64,000 nt of DNA from Caldichromatium japonicum (GTDB lineage Bacteria; Pseudomonadota; Gammaproteobacteria; Chromatiales; Chromatiaceae): NCBI RefSeq assembly GCF_011290485.1, contig NZ_CP048029.1:1347155-1411154 (forward strand), read 5' to 3'. Position numbers and translations under genes: made by a program. The notes under the pieces were generated by a model. It was not told the DNA's origin. It searched no databases and worked only from the letters and a program-made list of their open reading frames with translations. Positions within the stretch are counted from its first letter, which is position 1, and the number at the start of each line of letters is the position of its first letter. This document shows positions 27,733-37,376 of this stretch, piece by piece.

Positions 27733-29410
27733 GAAACTGTCGAAAAAGGGGCGAATCCACCTTAAACGATTGGGGTTTACTCTGGCAGAGGTGACCCCAT
27801 GCCAAAATTCAAACCCTGCAACTACGACCAGATGGTCATGCTGCCCATCTCCCTCGAAAACCAGATCCTCCCCGGCAGCCTGGAGCACACCATCCACGAA
27901 GTGGTCGAAAAGCACATGGACCTTTCGGTCTTCGACCAGCGCTACAACAACGACGAAACAGGCGCAACCGCCATTCATCCCAAAATCCTGCTCAAAGTCA
28001 TTTTGCTGGCTTACGCCCGCGGCTTGCTCAGTTCCCGACAAATCGAGCGCGCCTGCGTCGAAAACGTCACCTTCATCGCGCTCGCCTGCGGGTATTCCCC
28101 CGACCACAGCACCATCGCCAACTTCGTCTCAACCATGCAGGCAGAAATCGAGAGCCTCTTCTGCGACGTCCTGCTGGTGTGCGAAGAGATGAACCTGCTC
28201 GGCGGCTCGCACTTCAGCCTGGACGGGGTCAAACTCTCCGCCAACGTCTCCAAAGAGTGGAGCGGCACCTTCGACGAACTCAAGCGCAAGCGCGATAAGT
28301 TGCAGGAGAAACTGCAGCAGGCGATGGCAGAGCATCGGCAGGCCGACGCCCAGCCCGAGGTCGAGTTGGAACGCCAGCAGCAGCGCGAGAGACGCCTGCA
28401 GCGGGCAGTCGAACGGTTGGAGCAGTTCCTGCAGAGCGAACAGCCCAAGACCGGCAGCGACGGCAAAGAAATCCAGAGCAACGCGGTGGACAACGAATCG
28501 GTCAAGATGCCCACCGCCCACGGCGTCGTGCAGGGCTACAACGCCCAGGCGCTGGTTGATTCCAAACATCAAATCATCCTCGCCGCCGAAGCCTTCGCCA
28601 CCCAGGACCATGACAACCTCGAGCCAATGTTGACGGGTGCGAAAAAGAATCTCAAGGCGATTGGCAAGGACGAGACCTTCTTTCAGGGCAAGACCCTGAC
28701 CGCAGACAGCAACTATCATAGTGTGGAGAGCCTGGTGTTCTGCCAGACTGAAGGAGTGGACGCCTACATCCCCGACATCCACTTCCGCAAACGGGATGAG
28801 CGCTTCGCCGATCGAGACCGTTTCAAGGGTGGACGGCAGAAAGAAGCGCCTTTCTCGCTGACGGATTTCACGTTCGACCCCGACCGACAACGGTATCTCT
28901 GTCCCCAGGGCAGGGAACTCACCCTGCACGCCCGCAGCCAGCGCAACCGCTATCGCATCTACGACGTCTACCACGCCCACCCCCAGGACTGCGCCGCCTG
29001 TCCGCTGCGCGAACGCTGCCTGAGCAAGCCCTCCGCTTCCCGCCGCTATCTCTCCGTTCCGACCACACAGCCGCCCAATCTGCTCGACGAGATGAAAGCC
29101 AAAATTGACAGTCCACAGGGCAAGAAGATTTACGCCCGCCGTTTAGCGATGGTCGAGCCGGTCTTTGCAAACATTTGCGTTCACAAACACATGAACCGAT
29201 TCACGCTGCGCTCGAAAGCCAAAGTGGATGTACAATGGAGATTGTACGCACTGGTGCACAATATCGGTAAAATCTGCGTGTTTGGGACGTTGAATTAGCC
29301 GAGAACGAGAGCAAATCTCTGCCTCAACCGCCTGGCATGCCCCCTCACCCCGCCGCGCCAGCCGCCCCAGGCAGGTTTCGCTCCGCGAAAAACGGTTTTT
29401 CGACAGTTTC
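27733..29410 (+). mobile_element. Intact DDE insertion sequence, IS1182-like, 1,678 bp
   Basis: Perfect 15-bp terminal inverted repeats GAAACTGTCGAAAAA (27733-27747 and inverted at 29396-29410) flanked by a 3-bp direct repeat GTT (27730-27732 and 29411-29413). Removing the element and one GTT restores the recombinase reading frame exactly (K-V-L-E-E-F), which proves the boundaries. One full-length transposase gene lies inside. Its intact ends and gene suggest a recent insertion that could still be active. Confidence 0.92.
27799..29298 (+). CDS. IS1182-like DDE transposase
   Basis: 499 residues, full length. N-terminal domain 'IHPKILLKVILLAYARGLLSSRQIERACVENVTFIALACG', then 'DHSTIANF', the first catalytic Asp in 'FSLDGVKLSANVS', a charged coiled-coil insertion (about 155-215, 'LKRKRDKLQEKLQQAM'), 'GYNAQALVD', 'LTADSNYHSVE' (second Asp region), a Cys cluster 'CAACPLRERCLS' and 'YARRLAMVEPVFANI' with the catalytic Glu. 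This order matches IS1182-family enzymes. Family name is by pattern recognition; an IS5-type relative would be the alternative. Confidence 0.88.
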   Translation: MPKFKPCNYDQMVMLPISLENQILPGSLEHTIHEVVEKHMDLSVFDQRYNNDETGATAIHPKILLKVILLAYARGLLSSRQIERACVENVTFIALACGYSPDHSTIANFVSTMQAEIESLFCDVLLVCEEMNLLGGSHFSLDGVKLSANVSKEWSGTFDELKRKRDKLQEKLQQAMAEHRQADAQPEVELERQQQRERRLQRAVERLEQFLQSEQPKTGSDGKEIQSNAVDNESVKMPTAHGVVQGYNAQALVDSKHQIILAAEAFATQDHDNLEPMLTGAKKNLKAIGKDETFFQGKTLTADSNYHSVESLVFCQTEGVDAYIPDIHFRKRDERFADRDRFKGGRQKEAPFSLTDFTFDPDRQRYLCPQGRELTLHARSQRNRYRIYDVYHAHPQDCAACPLRERCLSKPSASRRYLSVPTTQPPNLLDEMKAKIDSPQGKKIYARRLAMVEPVFANICVHKHMNRFTLRSKAKVDVQWRLYALVHNIGKICVFGTLN

Positions 29411-29715
29411 GTTGGAAGAGTTTGTTGTGGCGAAAGGCTTGTCGAATGTCGAGTTCGTTGAGGAAAGAGGTCAAGACCCTGATCCTTGCTCACAAAGACA
29501 GGTTGACCCGCTTTGGTTTTGAGTGGTTCGAGCATTACGCCAGAACGCACGGTTGTGAAGTGCTGGTGCTTAATCAAGAACGGCTCTCGCCAGAGCGGGA
29601 GATGGTGCAGGACTTAATGACTATCGTGCATTGTTTTTTGTCCAGGCTGTATGGGTTGAGGAACTATCGAAAAAAGCTGGACGAGGTATTAAGAAAGGGG
29701 GTGAGTCATGAGTGA
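29411..29715 (+). pseudogene. IS607-type serine recombinase TnpA, 3' part
   Basis: After the nested IS the recombinase resumes ('LEEFVVAKGLSNVEFVEE'). About 20 residues that usually follow are missing, and the remainder is read in another frame: 'EVKTLILAHKDRLTRFGFEWFEHYA', then 'LSPEREMVQDLMTIVHCF' and 'RLYGLRNYRK', to the stop at 29715. This adds an internal deletion with frame change near 29460-29470 to the earlier lesions. Confidence 0.85.
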
Positions 29716-29789
29716 TCATGATTGAATCTGATTAGCTCATGAAGCTAGCGAAATTGTTTGGCGTTCGACAGAACACCAATGAGTAAGCC

Positions 29790-30412
29790 ATGCAACTGAC
29801 CCACAAAATCGCCCTTTGTCTGACGCCTGAGCGTGCGGTTTACTTCACCTGCGCCTGCGGCGCGGAGCGGTGTGTCTGGAATTGGGCGCTTGCCGAGTGG
29901 AACAAGCAATACGCAGCGGGCAGAAAGCCCGATGCGATGGCTCTCAAAAAGCAGTTCAACGCCATCAAATACACCCACCCGCAATGGCTCGATGGGAGCG
30001 GCCAGACGTGGATCAAGACCATCCACCGCGATGCCCATGCCCAACCGTTTGCCGATCTTGCCAAGGCCTGGGATCGATTCTTTGCCGATATCAAGGCCGG
30101 AAAGAAGGCTCACGCGCTTCAGTTCAAGAAGAAAGGCCGGTGCCACGATAGCTTCTATGTTGCTAACGACAAGTTCCGCGTCTCGGTCAAGACCATTTGC
30201 CTGCCCAAGAGCGGTGAGGTCGCCATGACCGAGGCGTTCTCAAACGGCTGGCAACCGCAACTGCCCTACCCGTGGCGAGTCCGTCCGGTAACGGCGGAGC
30301 TACAGCAGAGAGGGTCTCTGCCGTAGTCGGGAAAGTCACGCCTGTCAGAGACAAATGCGCTCCGCATTCGGGGCAGGAAGAGCACAGTGCGCCTGTTTGC
30401 GCACTTTCTTGA
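29790..30412 (+). pseudogene. TnpB (IS200/IS605 OrfB-type RNA-guided nuclease), internal deletion
   Basis: The first about 150 residues are typical TnpB ('MQLTHKIALCLTPERAVYF', 'RRVWNWALAEWN'-like 'CVWNWALAEWNKQY', 'AMALKKQFNAIKY', 'FKKKGRCHDSFYVANDKFR'). At about 30238 the sequence jumps to the extreme C-terminus, read in another frame from 30242 ('KRLATATALPVASPSGNGG' to the TGA at 30410). The middle, including the RuvC catalytic residues and zinc finger (about 170-200 residues), is gone, so no nuclease can be made. The original frame runs to a stop at 30326. The retained 3' end is where these elements usually encode their guide RNA. Confidence 0.85.
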
Positions 30413-30520
30413 GAGCAGCATCGAGACTGTGCACCAGGCGGTAACCGAAGACCGAAGGCACCCTAAGGTGCTGGTAGGCACAGACCAGGGGTAGGGTCGC
30501 ACCGAGTCAAATCTCGAAAA
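30290..30520 (+). other. Possible omega-RNA / right-end relic of the TnpB element
   Basis: In IS607/IS605 elements a non-coding guide-scaffold RNA overlaps the 3' end of tnpB and extends past the right end. Here the 3' end of tnpB and about 100 downstream bases are retained, with local pairings (for example AGTGCGC/GCGCACT at about 30384-30406 and CACCCTAAGGTG at about 30459-30470). No transcript boundary can be assigned from sequence alone. Confidence 0.3.
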
Positions 30521-30682
30521 GGCTTAGCGATGGTTTCTGTATCACCCGCAGAGCCATCCGATCTATCGATTCTTTTGGATATAAAAATTGATTAAATCGA
30601 TTGTCATGTGGGACCAAATCCGCTATATGCAGGCCCTTACCCTGGTCCCTTTGTTTTCATGAGATTGCTGAGGTTATAGGAG
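30413..30682. other. Gap from the TnpB relic to the PA3496-family gene
   Basis: The first about 100 bases are the transposon right-end relic. The rest is AT-rich and includes an inverted repeat ATCGATT (30565-30571) / AATCGAT (30595-30601) around TATAAAAA. This could be a promoter or operator region for the small gene at 30683, but no consensus promoter was identified. Confidence 0.4.
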
Positions 30683-30862
30683 ATGCTAGACCCTGATGTC
30701 GGTTATGGCGATGAACTCATGGAGCGGGTCCCGAACCTCTTGTCCCAGGATGTACGTGGCTCGTCGATCAATCTGGATGCACGCCGGCGCATTGAGCATC
30801 TGCGCGAGCTAAAGCGCCTGCGCGAGCTGCTTGATGATCCCGACTTCGACGATCTGACCTGA
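30683..30862 (+). CDS. PA3496-family small protein
   Basis: 59-residue protein. The family, known from Pseudomonas and other gammaproteobacteria, is short and acidic with a central basic helix, here 'LDARRRIEHLRELKRLRELLDDPDFDDL'. Members are linked to envelope integrity or regulation, without firm biochemistry. GAGG lies about 9 bases before the ATG. It stands between the mobile island and a convergent mechanosensitive-channel gene. The family call is by the helix pattern and size. Confidence 0.72.
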   Translation: MLDPDVGYGDELMERVPNLLSQDVRGSSINLDARRRIEHLRELKRLRELLDDPDFDDLT

Positions 30863-30879
30863 CCGCTGCTCTCCATCTT

Positions 30880-30900
30880 GGGCGGACCCTGCGTCCGCCC
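30880..30900. terminator. Hairpin between convergent genes
   Basis: Perfect 8-bp stem GGGCGGAC / GTCCGCCC with a 5-nt loop, between the PA3496-family gene and the convergent channel gene. No T tract, so it may be a weak bidirectional terminator. Confidence 0.45.
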
Positions 30901-30932
30901 ACCTCCTCACCCTTTTCTGGATACCTGGCGAG

Positions 30933-33900
30933 TCAACCGTCGCGCCAAGTCGCGGGTATCGGTCTGTTTTTGTCGCGCTCGAGGCGCACTGCCAAAGGTT
31001 CGGGCGCATAGAGGCGGACATCGCGTTGAGGGAAGGCGAGTGGGATGCCCTCAGCCCTAAATGTCTCATAGATCGCCTGATTGAGCTCGGTGACTACGCC
31101 GATGCGTCCCTCGAGCGATCCCATATAACAGCGCAGCTTCAACATCAGGCCGTTCTCGCCAAATTCCTCAAAGCCAACCAAGGGCTCAGGATCGTCGAGG
31201 ATCTTGGGATGGGCGCGAGCGATCTGCTCCAAGAGGTGCAGCGCCTTCCTCACGTCACCGCCGTACTCAATCCCGATGATGATCGTGATCCGGTTTTGCT
31301 GATCGCTCAGGGTCCAATTGAGCAGGCGCCCGGTGATGAACTCCTTGTTCGGCACTAGCAGTTCTTGGCGGTCCCAGTTGCGGATGGTGGTGGCACGGAT
31401 GCGGATGTTAGTGACCACCCCCGTGGTATTGCCGATGGTCACGATGTCCCCAACCCGCACCGGACGCTCGAACAGGATGATCAGCCCACTGATGAAGTTG
31501 CCAATGATCTCTTGGAGGCCGAAGCCGATGCCAACGCTTAAGGCCGCGACCAGCCATTGGATCTGACCCCAGCTCAAGCCCAGGGCGCCGAAGGTCAAAA
31601 TCGCTGCGGCGGCAGCGATCCCATAACCGGACAGAGTTTTGATCGTATAGCGGGCGCTAGGTGATAGATCGCTGCCTTGTAAGAGCAGGATCTCGAACAG
31701 TGCAGGGAGGTTACGGATCGCGAGCGCGGCTACCGCGATGATCAGAATGATCAGGCTCAGATCGGCGAGCGTGAATGGAACCTGCTGCGCAACACCGTTT
31801 ACCATGCCGGCATAGTGCCAAAGGGTGAAGCGTTCCAGGACCTTGAGCGCCGGCAGGACCTCAGACCAGGTCGCCCAAAAGCCCAAAAAGCCAGCGATAA
31901 AGATCGCGGCATTGAGCAATTGGCGGGTCTGTTCGTCGAGCATTGCCAGATTGGGCTCGGTCTCGCTGACCTGAAAGGATTCAGAGCTGATTTCGGGGTG
32001 TTCACGCGCCTCCTCGCTTTGGGTGAGACGGGCTAGGGCGGTTTGCAGGGCGATGCGCCGGCGGGTGAGGCTGAGCCAGCGGACTATGACCTGATGGACG
32101 ATGGTCAACCCTAGGGCCACCCAGAGTTGATAGACCATGGCCTGAAACAGGACCCAGACCGTGTAGATATAGCCAGCGATCGCCATGCCCGCCAGGATGA
32201 GCGGGATGCCGACGACCAGCGGAAACCAGAGGCGGCGCAGGCGTTGTATCCATCCTTCCGGATGATCGAGCAAAAAATGTTTGATGGCGCCCTGGGTGGG
32301 GTGGAGCAGGCGGGCGATGAACAGGCTGCATCCGAGCAGGCTGGCGATCAGGGCCAGACGCCCGAGGCTGGGGAGTGCGTCCGGATCGTTGTATTGATAG
32401 AGCGCTGCGGTGACGAAGGCGAACGGGGTGATATAGAGGGTGAACCAGCCGAACTCGCGGCGCACCCGCAAAAGGCTGTGCTCCTTCCAGCGAAAATGGC
32501 GATCCGCCACCCCGCCGCTCATGCAGAGGATACGGAAGGCGCGCAGACAATAGAGACCAAACGCCACCTGGGTCAGGCCCGCGCCCAACGCACGGGTAAA
32601 GGGTGTAGCCAAGGGGGAGGCGAGCAATTGCTGACCGATCAGCCAGCAGAGCAGGGCACTGGGCAAGGCCGCGACCAGGGTCAAGCCCAGCGCCTCCAGG
32701 GTATAACGGATGCTGTCGGTACGCACCCGGCGCACGGGTTCGGCCCGATCGCGGATGGCGCGGCGCAAGGCCGGATTCTTCCAGATCAGGAGCAGACCGA
32801 GCGCAAGACCGATCCAGAATACCGGGGCGTGAGAGAGGCGTTCACCCAGGGCCGAGACCACCTCGCCCCAGCCCTCGATAGCGATGATCCCGCCGAGTGC
32901 AGCGGATAAATGGCTGAGCGTATCGAGATCAATGGCAGAGGCCGAGCGCACCCATAACAGGTTTTCTGCCAAAAAGCTTTCATACTCTCGCGCCACCTTG
33001 ATGAGCTGCTCAGCGCCATAGTTCAGCTCATTGAGCTGGCGGATATAGTCATCCTCGCCCTTGATGACCTGGCGCAGGAGGTTACGACGCTGCTTGAGCG
33101 TCTCCACCAGCTCGCGTTCGATCGCTTTATCACGCACAGCAGGCTCGGTCGCAGAGATCTCGGCGAGATAGCGGTCCAGGTCATGGAGCCGGCGCTCTTC
33201 CTCCCGATAACGGATCTGGCGCAGGGTGGCCTCGGCGATCTGATCCTCGCGCTCACGGATCTGGGCACGGTATTGGCGCAGATCTGGCAAGGCATTGCGC
33301 TGGTCGAGCAGGACCTGGCCCAGAGCACGGGTCAGGCCGACAGCCTCGAGGCGCTGTCTGGCACCCCTGTATTCGTCCTCAATCCGCTTACGGTCTTCTT
33401 CGATGGCAGCGCGCAGGGCGCTCAATCCAGAGAGGCGCTCGGTATTGGCAGCAAACGCCGTTGTCAGCTCGGCGTTGCGCTGAATGGCGGCGCGCACCAC
33501 CGGATGCTTGTCTTCGGCGGCACGCTGGGCGCGCTCGGAGGCAAGCTGCTCCGCCTGCGCCTGCTGGGCGCGTCTGCTTTGTAGACTTTCCTCCAAGACG
33601 CGCTGGCGGACCCTGAGATCGCGTAGATCAAGCGCGGCCAGATCATGCTGGACCTTGAGTAGCGAATGCTCGGTGGGTTGGGCGAGCAGTTCTTGTTCGA
33701 GGAGTCTGCTCTCGCTGATGAGCGCCTGACGCTGGCTTTCGCTGGCCCAACGCTTGGCGCTGACCAGTTCCGGCGAGGCAACGCTGCTGCCCTCTTGTCG
33801 CAACTCGCGATCCAGGTCATCGATCGTTTGCTTGATGGTGCTCAGCCGCTCGCGCACGCTCATCGAGCGCATTTGGCTATCTTCAAGCTTTTTGGCAAAT

Positions 33901-34367
33901 TCATTGACCCGGATCTCGGCGGCGGCGCTATCGGCCAGGACCTGATTGAGCTGTTGACTGAGCTGATCGACCGATAGGCCCTCTGCTACAGGCGGCGGTT
34001 TAGGCGAGCCCGCGGTCAGGCGCTGTTCAAGGGCCCTTTGCAGTTCGGCGAGACGCCGAGGCGCCGATTTGAGCGTTTGGGTGAGCTCCTTAGAACGCGC
34101 CTCGAACTTTTCGAGATCGGCGAGATGACTCAGGGTCCGGCGATAGAGCTCAAGCAATGTCCCTTTGAGCCCTTCATCAACACCAGCGCTGGCCTCGAGC
34201 GCCCTCATCTGTTGCTCGACCTGCACCCTACTTGGCAGGGTATCTGTCTTGGCTGCGGTCTCAGCTTGAGCCCCCGGGGTAAAAGCGGCAGAAAATAGAT
34301 AGAGGAGGGCGCAGATAGCCAGCCAAGGGTGGCGATCGTGCGCATAGCGAGCGGTATGTGGGTTCAT
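30933..34367 (-). CDS. Large mechanosensitive ion channel (MscK/MscM type)
   Basis: 1,144 residues, inner-membrane channel that opens under membrane tension to relieve osmotic pressure. Signal peptide (1-36, ending 'GAQA'), a long periplasmic coiled-coil region (about 45-470, heptad-rich with many Gln/Arg/Glu), about ten membrane helices (about 490-900) and the C-terminal MscS core ('VAALSVGIGFGLQEIIGNFISGLIILFERPVRVGD', 'IRIRATTIRNWDRQELLVPNK', about 920-1110). This is the MscK/YjeP architecture; which one cannot be decided by eye. Its start overlaps the argA stop by 4 bases, so the two are co-transcribed. Confidence 0.93.
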   Translation of the reverse strand: MNPHTARYAHDRHPWLAICALLYLFSAAFTPGAQAETAAKTDTLPSRVQVEQQMRALEASAGVDEGLKGTLLELYRRTLSHLADLEKFEARSKELTQTLKSAPRRLAELQRALEQRLTAGSPKPPPVAEGLSVDQLSQQLNQVLADSAAAEIRVNEFAKKLEDSQMRSMSVRERLSTIKQTIDDLDRELRQEGSSVASPELVSAKRWASESQRQALISESRLLEQELLAQPTEHSLLKVQHDLAALDLRDLRVRQRVLEESLQSRRAQQAQAEQLASERAQRAAEDKHPVVRAAIQRNAELTTAFAANTERLSGLSALRAAIEEDRKRIEDEYRGARQRLEAVGLTRALGQVLLDQRNALPDLRQYRAQIREREDQIAEATLRQIRYREEERRLHDLDRYLAEISATEPAVRDKAIERELVETLKQRRNLLRQVIKGEDDYIRQLNELNYGAEQLIKVAREYESFLAENLLWVRSASAIDLDTLSHLSAALGGIIAIEGWGEVVSALGERLSHAPVFWIGLALGLLLIWKNPALRRAIRDRAEPVRRVRTDSIRYTLEALGLTLVAALPSALLCWLIGQQLLASPLATPFTRALGAGLTQVAFGLYCLRAFRILCMSGGVADRHFRWKEHSLLRVRREFGWFTLYITPFAFVTAALYQYNDPDALPSLGRLALIASLLGCSLFIARLLHPTQGAIKHFLLDHPEGWIQRLRRLWFPLVVGIPLILAGMAIAGYIYTVWVLFQAMVYQLWVALGLTIVHQVIVRWLSLTRRRIALQTALARLTQSEEAREHPEISSESFQVSETEPNLAMLDEQTRQLLNAAIFIAGFLGFWATWSEVLPALKVLERFTLWHYAGMVNGVAQQVPFTLADLSLIILIIAVAALAIRNLPALFEILLLQGSDLSPSARYTIKTLSGYGIAAAAAILTFGALGLSWGQIQWLVAALSVGIGFGLQEIIGNFISGLIILFERPVRVGDIVTIGNTTGVVTNIRIRATTIRNWDRQELLVPNKEFITGRLLNWTLSDQQNRITIIIGIEYGGDVRKALHLLEQIARAHPKILDDPEPLVGFEEFGENGLMLKLRCYMGSLEGRIGVVTELNQAIYETFRAEGIPLAFPQRDVRLYAPEPLAVRLERDKNRPIPATWRDG

Positions 34368-35722
34368 GGCATTTGCGGCGAGGAGCAGAGATCCTTGACG
34401 AAGACTTTGGAATTGCGCCGGGTGTTATAGAGCGCGCGCTTGTCGTTGGGCAGCGCCTCGATCCCTGCCGACGTGAAGCCGCGCTCTTGAAACCATTGGG
34501 CCGTCTGGGTGGTGAGCACGAACAGACGGCGCAGACCCTGGTCGCGGGCCAGTTCGGAGAGGTAGGCCAACAGGCGCTCTCCGCGCCCGGCGCCGCGATA
34601 GTCGGGATGCACGGCAAGACAGGCGAGCTCGGCCATCCCCTCGGCTGGATAGGGATAGAGCGCGGCACAGGCGATCACCAGCCCGTCGCAATCGAGCACA
34701 TGAAAATGGGCGACATCGGTCTCTACATGCTCACGCGTGCGGCGGATGAGGATACCGTGTTCCTCCAACGGACGGAGCAGGTCGAGGATGCCGGGGATAT
34801 CCTCGATCCGCGCTGAGCGGAGCCGTTCATAGGGCTCTGCCGAGATGAGGGTGCCGCTGCCTCGGTGGGTCAGGAGCTCGCGCATGAGGGCACCTGCGAT
34901 GCAACGCTCGACCAGATGGACGCGCTTGACCCCCTGACGGCAGGCCTCCGCGCCGGCACGCAGATAGCTCGCCAGCTCATCACTGAGCTTGGCCGATTGC
35001 AACAGCCGGTCGATGTCCTGGGTCAAGAGGTTCGAGGGCAGACCCGAACCCTCCAAGACAGCGCGACCCTCGAGCAGAAAGATCAACTTGTCAGCGCCCA
35101 AGGCTGCTGCTGCGCTGCGCGCCACATCTGCGGCGCTGAGGTTGAAGACCTCGCCGGTGGGCGAATAACCCAGCGGCGGCATCAGTACTACCATCCCTTG
35201 GTCGAGCAGGGCCTTCAGGCTGTGCTGATCGACGCGCCGCACCAAACCGGTATGTGCATAGTCCACCCCATCGATCACCCCCAAGGGCCTTGCGGTGACG
35301 AAGTTACCGGAGACCACGGGGATGCGCACACCGGCCATCGGCGAATTGGCGAGACCCAATGAGAGCAGGGCCTCGATCTCGACGCGCACGATCCCGGCCG
35401 CCTCCTTGACGCAGGCGAGCGCGCGCTCATCCGTCACCCGCAGGCCATTGACATAGCGTAGCTCGGCCCCTTGTTCGCGCAACCGCTGCTCGATCTGTGG
35501 GCGGGCGCCATGGACCAGGACGAGATGGATCCCGAGCCCGTGGAGGAGGGCGATGTCATGCACGAGATCCGGAAACCGAGAATCAAGCAACGCCTCGCCG
35601 CCGAAGGCGATGACAAAGGTCCGTCCCCGATGGGCATGGATATAGGGTGTCGCCTGCCGCACCCAGGTAACGAAGGCGTCCTGAGTAAAAGATGGAGCGG
35701 CTTGGGGTTCGGTACGGTTCAT
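34364..35722 (-). CDS. argA: Amino-acid N-acetyltransferase (N-acetylglutamate synthase)
   Basis: First step of arginine synthesis: acetyl-CoA + glutamate to N-acetylglutamate; cytosolic and normally feedback-inhibited by arginine. 452 residues: an amino-acid-kinase-like regulatory domain (about 25-290; 'FVIAFGGEALLD', 'LHGLGIHLVLVHGARPQIEQRL', 'PPLGYSPTGEVFNL') and a GNAT acetyltransferase domain (about 300-450; 'MAELACLAVHPDYRGAGRGERLL' with the acetyl-CoA loop). This is the classical ArgA layout. It is the upstream gene of the pair with the mechanosensitive channel and is divergent from gpmI. Confidence 0.95.
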   Translation of the reverse strand: MNRTEPQAAPSFTQDAFVTWVRQATPYIHAHRGRTFVIAFGGEALLDSRFPDLVHDIALLHGLGIHLVLVHGARPQIEQRLREQGAELRYVNGLRVTDERALACVKEAAGIVRVEIEALLSLGLANSPMAGVRIPVVSGNFVTARPLGVIDGVDYAHTGLVRRVDQHSLKALLDQGMVVLMPPLGYSPTGEVFNLSAADVARSAAAALGADKLIFLLEGRAVLEGSGLPSNLLTQDIDRLLQSAKLSDELASYLRAGAEACRQGVKRVHLVERCIAGALMRELLTHRGSGTLISAEPYERLRSARIEDIPGILDLLRPLEEHGILIRRTREHVETDVAHFHVLDCDGLVIACAALYPYPAEGMAELACLAVHPDYRGAGRGERLLAYLSELARDQGLRRLFVLTTQTAQWFQERGFTSAGIEALPNDKRALYNTRRNSKVFVKDLCSSPQMP

Positions 35723-35838
35723 CGATCGGCTTAGAGCGGACCGAGGATCTTGGATAAAATAATTGATTTTTTATGCCCTGGCCCGATGAATTGATCCAGG
35801 CCGTTTGCCCCCGAGCGGGGTGTATTGTGGAGGAATCG

Positions 35839-37374
35839 ATGAAGTCTGTCCCCCGCCGTCCAGTTGTCCTGATCATCCTTGATGGCTTTGGCCTCAACCC
35901 GGCCAAGGCCCATAACGCCGTCGTCCTGGCCCATACGCCCAATTTCGACCGCTATTTCGCCCGTCATCCCCATACCGCGCTCCAGGCCTCAGGGCTGGCT
36001 GTGGGTCTGCCGGACGGACAGATGGGTAACTCTGAGGTCGGGCACATGACCTTGGGCTCTGGCTGTGTGGTACGTCAAGACCTGGTACTGATCGATCAGG
36101 CAATCGCCGACCGAAGTTTTTACCAGAATCGCGCCTTGGTCGCCGCCGCCCAGGCCGCTGCCGCCCAGGGCCGACCCTTGCATCTGCTCGGGTTGGTATC
36201 TGACGGCGGGGTGCATAGCCATGTCAATCACCTCTATGCCCTGATCAAGCTGTGCAAATACCAGGGTGTGCGCCCGGTGGTGCACATGTTCACCGATGGG
36301 CGCGATACCCCACCGCGCTCGGCCCTAAATTATCTCAAGCCACTCGAAAATGCCCTGGAGGTCGCCGGTGGGCAGATCGCCACGGTCTCGGGGCGCTATT
36401 ACGCCATGGATCGCGACAACCGTTGGGAACGTACCGAGCTAGCCTGGCGCGCCCTGGTCGATGGGGAAGGGCGGCGGGCACCAAATGCGCGCGTCGCCAT
36501 CGAGATGGCCTATGAGATGGGTGAGGACGATGAGTTCATCCGCCCGACCGTCATCGAGGGTGGGGAGACCATCAAGAGCGGCGATCAGGTGGTCCATTTC
36601 AATTTCCGCAAGGACCGTCCCCGCCAACTGGTTGCCGCCCTGTTCAAGCCAGATTTCGACCGCTTCGATCGACGAGGGGTCACGGGCATTCAGGTCACCT
36701 GCATGATGGAATACGACCAGTGGTATGGCCTACCCATCGCCTTCGATCATGACATGCCGCGCATCACCCTCGGTAAGATCATCAGCCAGGCGGGTCTGCC
36801 GCAATTTCATTGCGCCGAGACCGAGAAATACGCCCATGTCACCTTTTTCTTCAACGGCGGGCGCGATGAGCCCTTCCCCGGCGAGGATCGGATCTTGGTC
36901 CCTTCGCCCAAGGTAGCGACCTATGACCTCAAACCCGAGATGAGCGCCACTGAGGTCGCGGATACCGTCATCAACGCTATTGAAAAACAGGTCTATCCCT
37001 TCATTGTGGTCAACTTCGCTAATGGGGATATGGTGGGGCATACGGCAGTGCGCCCGGCGGTGATCGCTGCGGTTGAAGCCCTCGACCGTGAGGCAGGACG
37101 AGTGATGGATGCTGCAATCACCGCCGGTTATTCGGTCATTTTGACCGCCGATCACGGCAACTGCGATGAGATGGTCGATCCGGTCACTGGCGAGCCGCAC
37201 ACCCAACACACCCTCTATCCGGTCCCCTGCCTGGTGATCGATGAGGTCCCCTGGCGCCTGGCGATCGGTGGGGGAATCAAGGACATTGCACCCACCGTCC
37301 TTTCGCTCATGGGTCTGCCGGTGCATGAATCCATGGATGGGCGCTCGCTTCTCCTGGGGCCGGCAGCGGTTTAG
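35839..37374 (+). CDS. gpmI: 2,3-bisphosphoglycerate-independent phosphoglycerate mutase
   Basis: Interconverts 3- and 2-phosphoglycerate through a phosphoserine; Mn-dependent, cytosolic glycolytic enzyme. 511 residues, matching E. coli GpmI (514). Visible motifs: 'ILDGFGLN' (metal Asp), '[14 protein letters not shown]' (catalytic Ser), '[12 protein letters not shown]', 'FTDGRDTPP', '[17 protein letters not shown]', '[11 protein letters not shown]' and '[10 protein letters not shown]'. GGAGG stands 6 bases before the ATG at 35839, which gives the homologue-like start '[16 protein letters not shown]'. thyA follows after 2 bases. Confidence 0.96.
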   Translation: MKSVPRRPVVLIILDGFGLNPAKAHNAVVLAHTPNFDRYFARHPHTALQASGLAVGLPDGQMGNSEVGHMTLGSGCVVRQDLVLIDQAIADRSFYQNRALVAAAQAAAAQGRPLHLLGLVSDGGVHSHVNHLYALIKLCKYQGVRPVVHMFTDGRDTPPRSALNYLKPLENALEVAGGQIATVSGRYYAMDRDNRWERTELAWRALVDGEGRRAPNARVAIEMAYEMGEDDEFIRPTVIEGGETIKSGDQVVHFNFRKDRPRQLVAALFKPDFDRFDRRGVTGIQVTCMMEYDQWYGLPIAFDHDMPRITLGKIISQAGLPQFHCAETEKYAHVTFFFNGGRDEPFPGEDRILVPSPKVATYDLKPEMSATEVADTVINAIEKQVYPFIVVNFANGDMVGHTAVRPAVIAAVEALDREAGRVMDAAITAGYSVILTADHGNCDEMVDPVTGEPHTQHTLYPVPCLVIDEVPWRLAIGGGIKDIAPTVLSLMGLPVHESMDGRSLLLGPAAV

Positions 37375-37376
37375 CC

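Larger units (their letters stand above)
27492..30520 (+). mobile_element. Degenerate IS607-type element (tnpA + tnpB remnants) with a nested DDE insertion sequence
   Basis: Order: 5' part of a MerR-like HTH / serine recombinase gene (tnpA), an inserted transposon of another family (27733-29410), the 3' part of tnpA, then a TnpB gene with a large internal deletion. Adjacent tnpA and tnpB on one strand define the IS607 family. Every element gene is broken except the nested transposase. The ends are approximate because IS607-type elements lack terminal inverted repeats. Confidence 0.8.

Noticed and set aside
28129..28980. Minus-strand open frame of 283 codons inside the transposase gene
   Set aside because: Antisense shadow of the transposase; IS1182-like elements carry one gene.
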